From Pigoraptor chileana (Eukaryota; Opisthokonta; Filasterea): a stretch of DNA of 61,159 nt. Numbering within the stretch: the first letter of the stretch is position 1; every line of letters starts with the position of its first letter. Where the stretch lies: the NCBI GenBank assembly GCA_943704495.1, contig CALSCR010003490.1:1-61159 (forward strand), in the 5' to 3' direction. This document shows, piece after piece, positions 47,911-60,200 of the stretch. A program made the translations under genes and the position numbers. The notes beneath the pieces are model-generated. The model was not told where the DNA came from and made no database searches. It saw only the letters and a list, made by a program, of their open reading frames with translations.

Positions 47911-48326
47911 ATGGGACTATTTGCACGTTGACTGACGGCGGCCCGGTTTGTGCCGGCGTGCCTGTCAACTGTATTGTGGGATCCATGCCATGCACAGTGG
48001 CCTGGCGTGTGGTGATTGAATGAACTTATGTCATTTCCCGCCGTTTTATGCTCCCTGGAAGTCCATTCATAGGGAAGGTTTCGAAGAACAGACGGTCTGC
48101 TATTATTATTCCTCCGCAGTCCGCAAATTCAGCCAAATTGCAAGGTCACGTGCTGTTACGTCAGTTCTTGATCTCTGAGAGTCTGGTCACTGATTATGAG
48201 TGACGGCTGTGGACATCTTCTGCACTCAGACAGACAGACAGAGTGAGGATTTACAATATTACCACTACTGATTAGTAGCCGTTGTTCCATTTAAAAGAGA
48301 CCATCATTCCTATATCAGCTACTGTC
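47911..48326. other. Spacer between the RNA-enzyme and transporter genes
   Basis: 416 bases. A second possible C-terminal reading for the upstream gene ends at 47935. A CACGTG lies at about 48146. Otherwise nothing is seen. Confidence 0.45.
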
Positions 48327-51300
48327 ATGTCGCGCAGAGGGACCGATAGAAACGGCGACGGAGGTCTCATTGAGATGACGGTCTCTTCCGCCGCCGACAA
48401 TTTTCAGGCCTTTGGAAATGTGGATGCCGTGCATCCTGTGTCGCATGTTGATACAAGAAATGCCAACATTGCGCTGGACGAGTCCAACAAAGTTTCGCGA
48501 CAGAAGTATGCCGTGGGCGTTGTTTTGATTATTGTAGTTGTTGTGATGTGGGTGGGCTCATCGGAGCTTCAGCAGGTGAGCACTCCCTCTGACGATTACA
48601 AATCACCTGATTACATTGTTCAATCATTCATATCGGGTTCGATTTCATGCATAAGGCATGTGCGTGTTTAGTTTTACTGATGTTTTACTGTTTGCAGAAT
48701 GTTGTTGTGTTTCGGGGAAGTCATGGAGACAAAAGTTGTGGATGGGATTAAGGCAAGTGTATAGGCACTAATTCTGCCTATGGACCCTTACCTAACATTT
48801 TGTACTTTTATGCAGTATATGTATAACGACGACTTCGAGAAGCCCTTTTTTGTGACATTTTACAACACCGCATCGTTTATGACATACTTTATCGTTGTTG
48901 CGCTTCGAAAAAACAGTCGAGATGCACTGAAATGGTAGGTTCAGCCGAATCACTATCTGCAGGAGGCAAGTCACATACGCCGCTGTGAAGCATTTTACTA
49001 TTGCCCATCTCACACCCACATACGCACGCACTCACACACCAACAAACACACATACACTCGCTACTCGCACATGAAAACAGCCTCACACACCATGTGAGAG
49101 ATATGTGTAAGATTTGAGTCCGTCTTGCGCGTTAGACGATGGACTTCACAACAAATGGAGAGAGAGAGAGAGAGAGAGAGAAACACAGGGTGTGCGCTTA
49201 GCCCATGTGCATCTGTCACAGTCGATATCTCAGCTCGCGTCTCACAGCTTCTGCCCTGCTCTACTTATTACTTTCTCATTAACCGATTACTTTTTCCTTT
49301 TTGTTTGCAGTGCTGTTCTTGATGGATTCGAGTCTTGTAGGCGCAGAGTGAGTGTTGTGGATGGAGTTATTGTTTCTCTCTCAAAAAAGCCTCTGTGGGC
49401 CCAGTCGGCCTTAGACACTGATTTGAATCCTACGACTCAAGAACTAATCGATTGTGACATCAGTGTTGTCTTGTATGAAGCTGTGTTATTTTATGTGGAT
49501 CTCGTCTTGGCTGGGACGCCATGGACCAGCAATGACGCTTAACGTACATCCCAATCACATTCATGCACACATACATACACACACACACGCACAAAAATTA
49601 CACACACAACCACACATACACAAACACATATACACACACAACCACACATACACAAACACATACACACACACACACACAACACACACTCACACACACAACA
49701 CACACACGCATGCACACACACACAATGGCGGATGCTGCTGCCGTATGAGCAGTCCACGGGTGGCTATCGTCCACTCGCCCCATCCCGCATTATACGTGCC
49801 GATGCACGTGACCAATCGATCGCAACGGACGACGGTGACGACCACGCCGCTCTCATTGCGGGCGAATCAGTGAATGAAAGCGCGTCGGGTGTCATTCACG
49901 AAAAGCTCTCTGTGGGGGAGGTGCGTGTCGTGCGTGCACACCTGCTCACTGTCTGTCCGTGCGTGTGTGTGTGTGTGTGTGTGTGTGAGGGGCAGAGGGA
50001 TGTAATAGAGATGGCTGGGACATTAGTATGAAAGGGCCCGTCTCATCACCTTTTTGTCATACAGCCGCGTGTGCAATCGTTTGTGGAATAAGTAGTCAGC
50101 GGCTACTCACGCCACACTAACACGCCCTATTGTCACTCTCACGCACACTGGTACGTCCTATTGTGACTCTCACGCACACATGCACTCTCCCCTGCACGTG
50201 GAGTCCACGTGTAATAGCCCCTGAGACACTGACCCGATCTTGCATCCCACGTGCTTTTGCACCGCAGACGATGCGCGTGTCCCTCGTTTTCTGTGTGCTT
50301 TGGTTTGCTGCAAATTATGCGTTTGATGTTGCACTCTCGATGACCTCTGTCGCTTCGAGTACCATCATTAGCTCCACTTCGGGTATGTCTTCGATTGTTT
50401 TGCTATATACTCTCAAGGGATTTTATTGCATTATGTATCACATGACTATCCTGCCTACGGTTCTTTCTTTTTCTTGGAGTAGTTTGTGGAGCCCATGGGC
50501 ACAGCGCCAAAGACACTGATTTGAATCCTACAATCTTTGAGTGTAGTTTTGTGGAGCCCATGGGGACGCTGACTTGGATCCCCCATCTGCGTCTCTGTGT
50601 GTGTTCTCTGCGCGCACCCTCGGCAGGTTTCTTCACTCTCGCACTCGAAACAGCGTTCATAAAAAGAGCCCAACCAAATCACATTCTATCGTCTCAGATT
50701 GTGGCAATCGCAATGAGGTAAGTTCTGGTCAATGTCCCTCATACACGCAAACGCGCATATGCACACACACACACACACACACACGCACAACATACATACG
50801 CATGCACGCACTCACACACACACTCTCACACTCACACACACACACACACTCACACACAACACAAACACACACACACACAACACACACACACACACTCACA
50901 CACAGTCTCACACCCCCCCGCCAACGAAAGCGCCATCAATTAGTAAACAACAGCAATCCGAGCGCGTTGTTTTCTCCTAATTTGTGTTCTGCCATACAAT
51001 GTATATGCAATTGGAAAAACGAGTGATGTATGCACCTCTGACTCATTCCCACTCCCTCTCCCACTCCCTCTCCCACTCCCACTCTCACTCCCACTCCCTC
51101 TTCCAATCCCCACCCATTCTCTCACCGTTCATCCATTCATATGTTTTAACTCATCAGCATCGCAGGAGTTGCGCTTGTGGCGTACTCTGACCAAGTGAAG
51201 GCGAAGCAGGACAGCGGCGACACAAAGCATCCAGACACGATTTTGGGTGATCTTATTGCCCTTTTGGGCGCATTTTTGTACGGATGTTACCTCGTGTTTC

Positions 51301-52044
51301 TAAAGCGTCGAATTGGCGACGAGGACGCTGTTGATCTTCCGCTCTTCTTTGGTGAGTGAACAGTGCTTGTGGGCTCACTCAAGTAGGTGTAATTGTTGTG
51401 CGTTGTGGGTGACAATATACCAGCAATATGTTGTTTTCTCTCTCTCGCCATTTGTTTGAATAAGGTGTATAGACACTGGAGTGTGCATCTCCTAATTGCC
51501 ATTGTGCGGCTACATCAACTTGGCCATCAAATTCAAAATCCAGTTGCTTGTCATTCATCCGCTGTGGATGGATGTCAACACCCGATATTCACTCAACACT
51601 CACTTGCACACATACACACACAACTTACACAAACATACAACCACCACAGGCTTCGTCGGTCTTTTCAATGTCCTCGTGCTGTGGCCCGGATTCCTCATAT
51701 TGAACGCGAGCGGTTTCGAGATCTTTGTTTTTCCCAGCGCACGCCTGTGGGGCTTTCTCACACTCAATGCCCTTTTGGGGACGGTAGCATCCGACTACTT
51801 GTGGCTGTTGTCGTCGCTGCTGACGTCGCCGATAGCGGCCACGCTGGGTCTCTCGCTGACAATTCCGCTGTCACTCGGCGCCGATGTGCTTCTGGGTCAC
51901 GTGACGGTCACGTGGATGTACTATGTCGGGATGCTGCTTGTGCTTGCGGCTTTTGTCATGCTGAACCTCAGTTCGTATTACGAATTCAACGCTGCCGATG
52001 CAGCCGTCCGATTTGTGCGCAGTCAATGCGGGCGGCTGTCGTAG
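48327..52044 (+). CDS. SLC35F5: SLC35F5-like drug/metabolite-superfamily transporter
   Basis: Multipass membrane transporter. Eight exons: 48327-48575, 48816-48934, 49311-49347, 49753-49920, 50268-50382, 50627-50717, 51158-51351, 51650-52044; 1368 bases, 455 residues, against about 523 in human. Family signatures include KYAVGVVLIIVVVVMWVGSSEL for the first helix, KPFFVTFYNTASF, CVLWFAANYAFDVALS, ASSTIISSTSGFFTL, LGDLIALLGAFLYGCYLVFL with KRRIGDEDAVDLPLFFGFV, and LFNVLVLWPGFLIL. The end has the usual paired helices with SPIAATLGLSLTIPLSLGAD. The exon 4 acceptor is uncertain by three bases (start 49750 or 49753) and is preceded by CA repeats, not pyrimidines. The substrate is unknown. Introns 3 to 5 contain four dispersed repeats. 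Confidence 0.92.
49394..49433 (+). repeat. Dispersed repeat, intronic copy
   Basis: Diverged copy (TGTGGGCCCAGTCGGCC start, ACTGATTTGAATCCTAC end) in transporter intron 3. Confidence 0.7.
49558..49726 (+). repeat. (CA)n array in transporter intron 3
   Basis: Compound CA array with ACACACAACCACACATAC units. It extends to within about 25 bases of the exon 4 acceptor. Confidence 0.9.
50198..50248 (+). repeat. Dispersed repeat, diverged intronic copy
   Basis: Copy in transporter intron 4 that keeps GTGGAGTCCA and GAGACACTGAC but is otherwise diverged. It ends 20 bases before the exon 5 acceptor. Confidence 0.6.
50485..50584 (+). repeat. Two copies of the dispersed repeat in transporter intron 5
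   Basis: A full-length copy at 50485-50531 (GTGGAGCCCATGGGCACAG start). An internally shortened copy at 50551-50584 lacks about a dozen central bases. Confidence 0.8.
50757..50913 (+). repeat. (CA)n array in transporter intron 6
   Basis: Compound CA/CT dinucleotide array. It is followed at 51045-51105 by a CCACTCCCTCTC-type tract just upstream of exon 7. Confidence 0.9.
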
Positions 52045-52729
52045 CGGAGGAAGCAGAGACGAACGCAGAGGGAATCGCTCTTGCGTGCATGCAAAGCGAC
52101 AAGAATAAGTGGCAAAGAGTGAAACTGATTGTTGACCTCTATCGAACGAACCGATCGTGCTGCGTTGTTGTACAAGACGGAGACAAACCCCAATGGGTTG
52201 GTTTGCGGCACACAGAATATCCGACGCTGATTCTGCTTTGCGTGGATGGGCTTGGATGGTGTGGACGGCGTGGAAAATGCTATCAAAACTCAAATGCCGC
52301 ACGTCACGTGATTTAGGTGTGGGTGGAGTGTGACGGCTGCTGTGCGCGTGAGACTGCTTTCGTTGCCGTCCATGTTGAACTGGCCGTGGTCTGCACATTA
52401 AAAGTGAAATGTTGACACTCGTGTCTCTCTCTCTGTCTAACTCTCTCTATCTATTGCGGAGTCCATACGCACAGCGCCCAAGACACTGACTTGAATCCTA
52501 CATCTCTCTCTATCCATCTATCTCTCTCTATCTATTTATCTCTCTCTCGCACGTACACATGCTTGTGGAGTCCGTGGGCACAGCGCCTAAGTCACTGACT
52601 TGAATCTTACATCTCTCATGCACATTTCTGCAATCGGAGTCAAACAAGCACGCATGCACAACTCACTCACACTCAGTAAGAGATCACACAAGGATACATA
52701 GCGCAGACGCACAGAGAGACGTCAGGAAT
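52045..52729. other. Convergent 3' spacer with two dispersed repeats
   Basis: 685 bases between the transporter and PAK1IP1 genes. The only structure seen is the repeat pair at 52456-52610 with its CT-rich surroundings. Confidence 0.6.
52456..52610 (+). repeat. Two copies of the dispersed repeat, intergenic
   Basis: Copies at 52456-52501 and 52564-52610, both followed by CATCTCTC and joined by CTATCTATC-type sequence. Confidence 0.85.
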
Positions 52730-53841
52730 TCATTTCTTCTTCACAACAGTGAACTTCCCAACAGAACCGCCTCCATTTTTACGCGCAGAGGCACCGCTCG
52801 CCGCCTTGTGTTGCATCACGGGAGACTTTGCCTTCGCTTGCTGCTGTTGTTTTTGCGGTTGCGTTTGTGTTTGAGGTTGCGATTGTTTTTGTTTTTGCGG
52901 CTGCGATTGCTTTGGTGGTTGCGATTGCGTCTTCACAATCGGCACTGCCTTTGCCTTCTTTGCGGGACGCGCGTCTTCCTCTGCATCGCTCGCATCGCCC
53001 GCCTTGCGCTTCCCACGACCTCCCTCTTGTGCCTTGACACCGTGTGCAGCCGCGACCTTCTTGCCCACAGTTTTCCCGCCATTTGCACTTGCTTTCACAG
53101 GCGGCTTCGTCACCGCAGCAGCATCGACGCTCTTCACCTTCTTCGCAGACTTCTTCTGCCCTCCCTTGGCACCACGGGCGGGTGCGAGGTCCTCAGATGC
53201 ATCCTCCTCCTCCGCATCGTCTCCGTCGACGCTGTCATTTTCACTATCTTCTTCTTCTTCACGCGCTCGCACGGCCTTTGTTTTCTTATCGACAACCTCA
53301 GAGCCAATCGCATCCGCCAGCGACGACTTTGTGGCGTCACTGTCCTCATCAGCGGTCATTGGGACAGCGACGAGGCACGTGAGACGCCCACGCGTATTTT
53401 CGTCTGCAATCGAATCCTCTGCCGTTTGTTCAGCCTTCAGTTGCTGCGATTGCATTAATTTTGATTTGTTTTGTTGGTGCGTGCGCATGTGTGTATGTGT
53501 GTGTGTGTGTGTGTGTGCGTGTTTGTGTGTTGCGTGCGTGCATGCATTTGATAATATATCAAACAATATATGAGGGTGTGCTCGACCACACTTGAACATT
53601 CCCGGCATGCAATTGTCACATTTGTCCAACCCATCGCAAGTTCGTACATACATAGCGCAGCAAATTGAGCAATCTGCAGTAAGGTAGTGCAAATACGCAC
53701 ACGCACACCAAACGCACACGCACCTGGCCCTCGATATTCCACATCCGGATGTGGCCGTCCGATGAAGCCGACACAAGCCAAAGAGCGCCCGAGGCAAGAG
53801 GATTGGGAACAGTGTGTAGGCAGCGCACCCTGCGAATTGAT

Positions 53842-53888
<47 letters not shown>

Positions 53889-54576
53889 GTGTGTATATGT
53901 GTGTATGTGTGTGTGTGTGTGTGTGTGAGTGTATGTGTGTATGTGCGTGTCCGTATGCGTATAGTGCATGTGAGTGTTTGTGTGGCTAAATAACGCAGGG
54001 TAAAGTGTCCTTCTTGTACATGCACCAGATACACGCGGCAGTCTTCCACAATCAGCGAAGCACACAACAAATAAACAATCGACACAAACCTATTTGTGTG
54101 TCCGTTGATGATGGTTGTTCTCTTTCGAGACTCAATCTCATGCACCACAATGTCGTGTCCTTCTCCGCCAAATGCAACCCTGTCGTTCTGCGTGCACAAC
54201 AGACGACATAACACAGGCATGCGGAAACAGAAGCAACAACATCTTGTTGGTATTGGCATTCCTTTCATCGGCAAGCATACGCACAAAGGACGAGTATGAA
54301 TCAATCATTGTGTGCGATGGAAGTGAACAACGGCACACATGTCAACAAATACACAACACACACACACACACACACACATACTCACGTGGACAAATGTTGC
54401 CGCCAGAATGCGCTTGGGAGACTCAAACTCCGCAATCACTTCGCTGTCCTGCTCATTGCAAATGACGCGAAAGGGTCTTTGTTTGAATCACATACACTCG
54501 CCTGCCGTCCAGTTGCAAACATAGCGTAGAATACTGGAACTACTCATATGCAGTATGGCACAAGTGCAGACGTTGA

Positions 54577-54636
<60 letters not shown>

Positions 54637-56356
54637 ACCTCAACACGGTATATGGAGAGGCGCCTGTCCTGCACGAGCAAGTACCGGCGACCATCGGGGG
54701 ACCACTGAACAATTTCAGCCTCTGTTGTTGATCGTTACCATGGGAGATAAATGACGCACGTTAGGACGCATTTAATCAAGATATCACGTGATGCGTTTCA
54801 AAGTGGGGTATGAGAGTTCCATAAACACCAACAGTTCCAACCAACGCAAATAGACATCACACGCAACCAATGTACACACATACATGTAGCAAAACCGAAT
54901 AAAAAACGAGGAAATTTTCAAAAAGTAACCCACCACTCTTCAGGCGCGTAATGTAAGCCGAACGACCCCTCACGAGATTCCATGTGCGCATCGTCTTGTC
55001 ACGTGACACCGACAGCGCAAGCCGTCCCGTTGGATGTATTGATAGCGAGTTGACCGCAGCCCTGTGTGTTGAAGATGTGCCTGGGTGAGTATGTTTGTGT
55101 ATGCATGCACGCTAGTGGGCGGCCAATAAACACATAGAGAGATATACTGCGCGGCCACCGCAACACACACACAAACACATACACACACACCAAAATAATA
55201 AAATAAAAGAGTTTCGCCCCCACATCCGCATCGAGCGAACCACCAACAGCCGCGATCGACTTCAAACAATCGATACTTACGAGTGCCCCCTAAGCACGCC
55301 CAGATTTTCCCAGTCCTTCGTGCGCCAGATCACAAGCGTGCCATCCTCACTGCCACTCAGCATGTGCGATGTGCCGTGAAATTGAAGGCTTGTTATCGAG
55401 CCTGTTGAGGAGAGAGATGCAGGATTCAAATCAGTGAATAAGAGGCGATGCCAAGCGACTCCACACGAAAGAGAGAGAGGCAGAGAGAGGGTCTTCAGTA
55501 AAATGCCTCAGACATAAGCCCATCGACTCCACCCCAACAAAAGAGAGGGCAGAAAGAGATGTAGGATGCAGGTCAGTGTCTTAGGCACTGTGCCTATGGA
55601 CTCGACAAGAGGGAGAGAGTGAGAGAGCGCGCGTGTGCGTATGAGTGTGATGCGGTCGCTTTCGGCACAAAGATCTGGAGTCCAGTCAATGTCTTACGCG
55701 TCATGCACATCAAGGCGTGCTGTATTGAGAATGCGCACAGCCGCGCATTTCATACAGAAGTACGAGTGACGTCAGCGCGTCATCAGCCCACAGATACATT
55801 CGAAAATAAGTATAGTGCCATCACACAGCATCTTGGAGCCGACATTGGTCCCTCACCTTGGTGTTGAAGAAGAAACCCGAGCTCAGAGTTCCTGTCAAGA
55901 TCGTATAGACTGCAAACATATCGCCGACAGAAAAGATGAAGCCGTATCGTGAGCTCCACATTCCAACACTCGCCAGATGTGCCCACATTTGAAATGCAGT
56001 GAACAAATGACACAAATTTGATGCGAAACAGTGCGCAATAACACCCAAACACGCACCGGATGGTCTCGTCGGAGCCTCCTGTCGCAAGAAATCGGCCACT
56101 CGCGGCGACCGCTTTGATGCAGCTCGAGTGCGGCGGATACACAAACTTGGGCACAATACCGACAAACTGCACGTGCACATCACACGCATGTAAGACTAAG
56201 ATAAGAGGGCAGCTTTCACAATGGAATGGATCCCAAACAAATCATGAACTGGCTTCGCGCACTCACCAGGCCGTCCTTCTTCTCCGTCGCCTTGCACGTG
56301 AATCCGTACAGCACTTTGTCGTATGATCCCGCAATTATGCGGAAAAGGTCTGTCAT
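52730..56356 (-). CDS. PAK1IP1: WD40 ribosome-biogenesis factor Mak11/PAK1IP1
   Basis: Nucleolar WD40 protein of 60S ribosome assembly. Ten exons: 56356-56267, 56166-56057, 55909-55857, 55401-55281, 55061-54934, 54721-54639, 54448-54386, 54187-54090, 53829-53724, 53443-52730; 1566 bases, 521 residues. Family-specific strings are clear: FLATGGSDETIRLYDL, MLSGSEDGTLVIWRTKDW, HPTGRLALSVSRDKTMRTW, NLVRGRSAYITRLKS, IVQWSPDGRRYLL and ASSDGHIRMWNI. The last exon codes a charged tail with an acidic run (EEEEDSENDSVDGDDAEEE), then Lys- and Gln-rich sequence suited to nucleolar localisation. The exon 7 acceptor may start three bases earlier. (CA)n or (TG)n tracts abut several splice sites. Intron 3 has three dispersed repeats. 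Confidence 0.94.
53841..53950 (+). repeat. (TG)n array in PAK1IP1 intron 8
   Basis: TG array with GTGTATATG interruptions, immediately upstream (in gene sense) of exon 9. Confidence 0.9.
54579..54634 (+). repeat. (CA)n microsatellite at the PAK1IP1 exon 6 donor
   Basis: Nearly pure CA tract. On the minus strand the donor GTTCGTGTG runs straight into it. Confidence 0.95.
55418..55606 (-). repeat. Three reverse copies of the dispersed repeat in PAK1IP1 intron 3
   Basis: Copies at about 55418-55464, 55490-55533 (strongly diverged) and 55561-55606 (well kept, with GTCAGTGTCTTAGGCACTGT), separated by GA-rich tracts. Confidence 0.8.
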
Positions 56357-57279
56357 TTTCTGGAGAGTAAGCGTTCATTACGCATACGAGTGCACAATAA
56401 TTGATAATACTACTTTCGATGAAAAGCGCCTTTGTTACTTTGCCGATCGATCTCTCAGTGAAACTCACTGACTTTCGAAACACGTGCCAAATCTACTTAT
56501 CTGTGCCTAAACCAGTTTCCATTTGATTACAATAACACAATATGAAACCAGTTTAATACAGACTGGAATCCTGCATTAAGCACTTCATATTTGTCAATCG
56601 CGCCTTCCTTTTTGGGACTCAATTGCGATCCTTTTTTGGGAATGGGCGGATGGGAGGGCTCGCCGGGCCGTGCAATTAGACTGAAACAGAGCCCCAAAAA
56701 GTATGAAAAATACAAGTGCTGATCCAGATTAACACTCGGGCGCCGATTTAAACTGGACGCATGCGTGGATTTTGTGCCTTAAACTGAGAAATGTGAGTGT
56801 AAATTGCCGGGTGTAGCCACCCCCCACCCCTCCGTGGCTGATTTCTCGCCACACAACCGCAACTGATATGCTTTTCAGTTGTCCGGCATCAGCCGATACG
56901 ACCGTGATAGTCGGGCGCAACAATGCTCACACTGCACGACTGCTCCATGCGTTCAGTAGAGTGGCATGTAGCACAATAGGACACTGAGACATGCTCGCCG
57001 TCGGCCGTCATGTTCGCAGGTGCTTTTGTGGTGTGCGTGCCGGTCGGTGGAGTTTCGCTTGTGCATTGAGTTGGGACTGTTTGTTGAGCGATCGTGATAT
57101 ATAGGACATCCAGTCTTGGAATTCACACTTCATTCGTCTTTAAATCACACTCGGTCGCGTCGAATATTTCTTGTGCGCTTAGAATTCAAAAACACAACGA
57201 AATTTCCCCCGTGTTGAATTTGTCCCTCGGGTCCCCCCAAGCAGCAGCTGGTGATTAGGGCTATTTCAACTCGCGAGCG
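56357..57279. promoter_or_regulatory. Divergent promoter region of PAK1IP1 and prominin
   Basis: 923 bases between divergent starts. Small minus-strand frames occur at 56527-56715 (62 codons) and 56729-56923 (64 codons) but I cannot assign either. A CACGTG lies at about 56482. No other element stands out. Confidence 0.4.
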
Positions 57280-60200
57280 ATGATGACAACACGCTCTGCC
57301 TCCACAATGTCTCGGCTCTCTCTCTTCATCGCCGCGGCGGCGTTGGCGTTGGCCTTGTGTGCATGCTGTGCGTCTGGAACCGAGACCCTGCAATTTGTCG
57401 GTAGCACATCAGAGCCCGAAACATACTCTTACGCGAAAGATCCCTACGATAAAGGGCACAAGAAAGGGATGATCACGTTTACAGACTCACTGAAGAATAC
57501 TGTGCAGAAGAAGCCTTTCCCCATCAAGATGATCAACACGCTTATCTACAGCCAGAAGCACGGCGGGCTCCAATTCAACGAGATTAAAAGCGAAATTATT
57601 TCCTACGGCACGGTGGGTAATAATATGCATCTCTCGCTATTGAAAGCGGTTGGGTGGGCTTTGTTATTTAATCACCCTGCCCCGATTTATACTCTCCATA
57701 AGCTCTTGCGTGGCTCATCACGCACTGCTTCCATTCTATTTGCCGCCGATTGTGCAAATGCAGCCCGTTATGGTTGCGTTTGGATTTGGCATTGCGATGG
57801 GAATAATTATGTGGCTGGTCGGCCTAATCTTCGGCTGTCTGCGCCTGTGCAAGCTGTGCGGTGGCAAGATGGTGCATGAGAAAGAAAGCGGCAAGGAACG
57901 CAAGTGGCTCTCGGTGCTGCTCGCCGTGTCGCTGACCTTTCTCCTCGCGGGGATCGTGATTGCGTTTGTGGGCAATGCGGACATTGGAACGACGCGCGAC
58001 AACATTATTGTCGTGGGCAGCGACACGTTCTTCAACGTCGACAAGTATGTCAGGAATACTTTTTCTCAGGTGAGGCGCTCGTGCTGGCATCCTACTCATG
58101 ATGTGGACCATGAACACACCCAATGTGCATGTCGTGCAGGGTTATTGCACTGCAGTAATCGTACTGTGATTTGGGCATCTTTATATGCCATGCCCCAACG
58201 CATCTTTCCACTTTCAATTCGAGCTCCTCAATGCCGTCCGTATTGCGTCTGTGTATTGTTGGTCTCATCTCCTCGACGCTGTCTGTATGTATTTGTTTTG
58301 TCTCGACTGATGGATTTTGTTTATTCGCGGGAAATAACGCACGCAATCAACAATCACACGCAGGTGGAAAACCTCGCCATTGCGCAGATCAATCGTCTCA
58401 TTACATGGTTTGAGGGCTTTGTCGCCACAGTTGGTAGTGACACTGTGCCGCAGATATACAGTGCTCTCAACGCATCCGCCCTTCCAATCTTTGCGACACT
58501 CGACGACATATCCTCAAAAATCGAGGGTGTGAAAGCAACCATTCCCGCCATCAACACGACGCTTCAGACGATCAAACCGCTTGTTCAGGGAGCTGTTACG
58601 ACGGACCTGAACACGCTCAAGACGAACGCAGATGCCGTGCGATCGAATGGGCAGTGCAACGCCGCGTGCCAGGCATTGATCCCCGCCGGATCTGAAATGA
58701 CAGTGACTCCGGTGTTTAACTCACCACCTGATCTCTCTTCGCAATACAATGCGGTGAAGTCTGTGTCGATAGCGGCGGATGTGCAGGCAGCGAAGAATAA
58801 GTACATGGACGTGGGGACGACGGTGAATGGGTCGATTGCGAGCGTGCGTGTCAAGGCACTTGCAGAGATTGCCAAGTTTAAGGACTCGATGGATGACGTT
58901 GCAAATAAGACGCGCGATTTTGTGAACGATTTTGTGAACAAGAACTTCAATGCGACGAGCAAGTCGAAGGACCTGAAGAAAGCGCTCGGATCTGGCAGCA
59001 CTGCCGAAACGTACGACAATTACAGGTGTGTGTGTGTGGATGTGTTTGCGGAAATCCTGCTTTTGAAAATGAGTTCCTTTTCATTTCGTGCTTTCATCCG
59101 GTAGTTATGTGCAGACTGCATAGGTTTAGAAAGAGCGAAAGATGTAGGATCCATGGGCTGTGCCCATGGCACAACAAGAAGAGAGAGAACAAGGGAAAGA
59201 CAGAGTGTGTGTGTGTGTGTGTGAGGCTTGAAATGCGCACTCACGCTGACACACACACACACACAAACACACACACCAATGTGCGCATTCGTCTTGCTAC
59301 TTCAGGTCGTGGGGAGGCTATGCGATTGTTGGCGTTGCGGCGCTCGCCTGGTTCCTGTCCTTCCTCGGCTTTGTCATGGGCTCGTGCAGCTACAAGGTGG
59401 CGCGGTTGCCAGGGGAACGCTCGCCCACATCGAACCACGCGGGAAACATCATGATTGCGTCAACGGCCTTTGCCTTCTTCATCTCACTGTTTGTGTGGTG
59501 GCTGTGCGCCCTCTTCTTTCTCCTCTCCATGACAACGACAAAGACGTGCGATGTCATCAACCTGCCCGAGTTCTACCCGTGGGTGTTGTTTGATTGGATT
59601 TATATTATTATTATTTTGATTGGTTTAGTTCGTGTTTTTTACTATAAATTATTTCATTATTATCTATTAGTGTTGGCGTTTGTTTGCAGTTGTTTGCTTC
59701 TTCATGGTCCCAGCTCGCCGTTTGTGGTTCTAGATTGCTAAACACCCCGCCGCCATTTTGCACACATGCGTCGCGTTGTGTGCACGTTGCAGGTCGGTCA
59801 TTGACAACACAACCAACTTCGATGGATATTTCCTTGGCCGTCTGGTCCACAACGACCCCAATCTCCCCATCCGCCTGGGTGATCTCTTGACTGGATGTGC
59901 TAACGATTTGGTGGGTTTGTTTTCACGCCTTTCCTTAACACACACACACACACACATATATATATATCACATATACCACATCCACGTGCACACATACCCA
60001 TAAACACACACACTCATGCACACACACACGTAATCAACACTCACACCCTCACACACTCGCAAATCACCCACGGCGATGAACAACTGCAGGCACCGTGGTC
60101 CCTGCTCCAACTGGATCGCAAATTCAATCTCACCGACAAGCTCAACTACAAGGCCACAATCGACGTTCAAAAAGCGCTCAACTTCACCGTGGACGCCGTC

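Noticed and set aside
48698-48752. Extra exon between transporter exons 1 and 2 after the AG at about 48698
   Set aside because: Its frame carries no family motif, and direct joining of 48575 to 48816 keeps phase and the SLC35F5 pattern.
56527-56923. Two small minus-strand frames upstream of prominin as a mini-gene
   Set aside because: I could not join them with plausible splice sites and conserved motifs; left as unassigned spacer.
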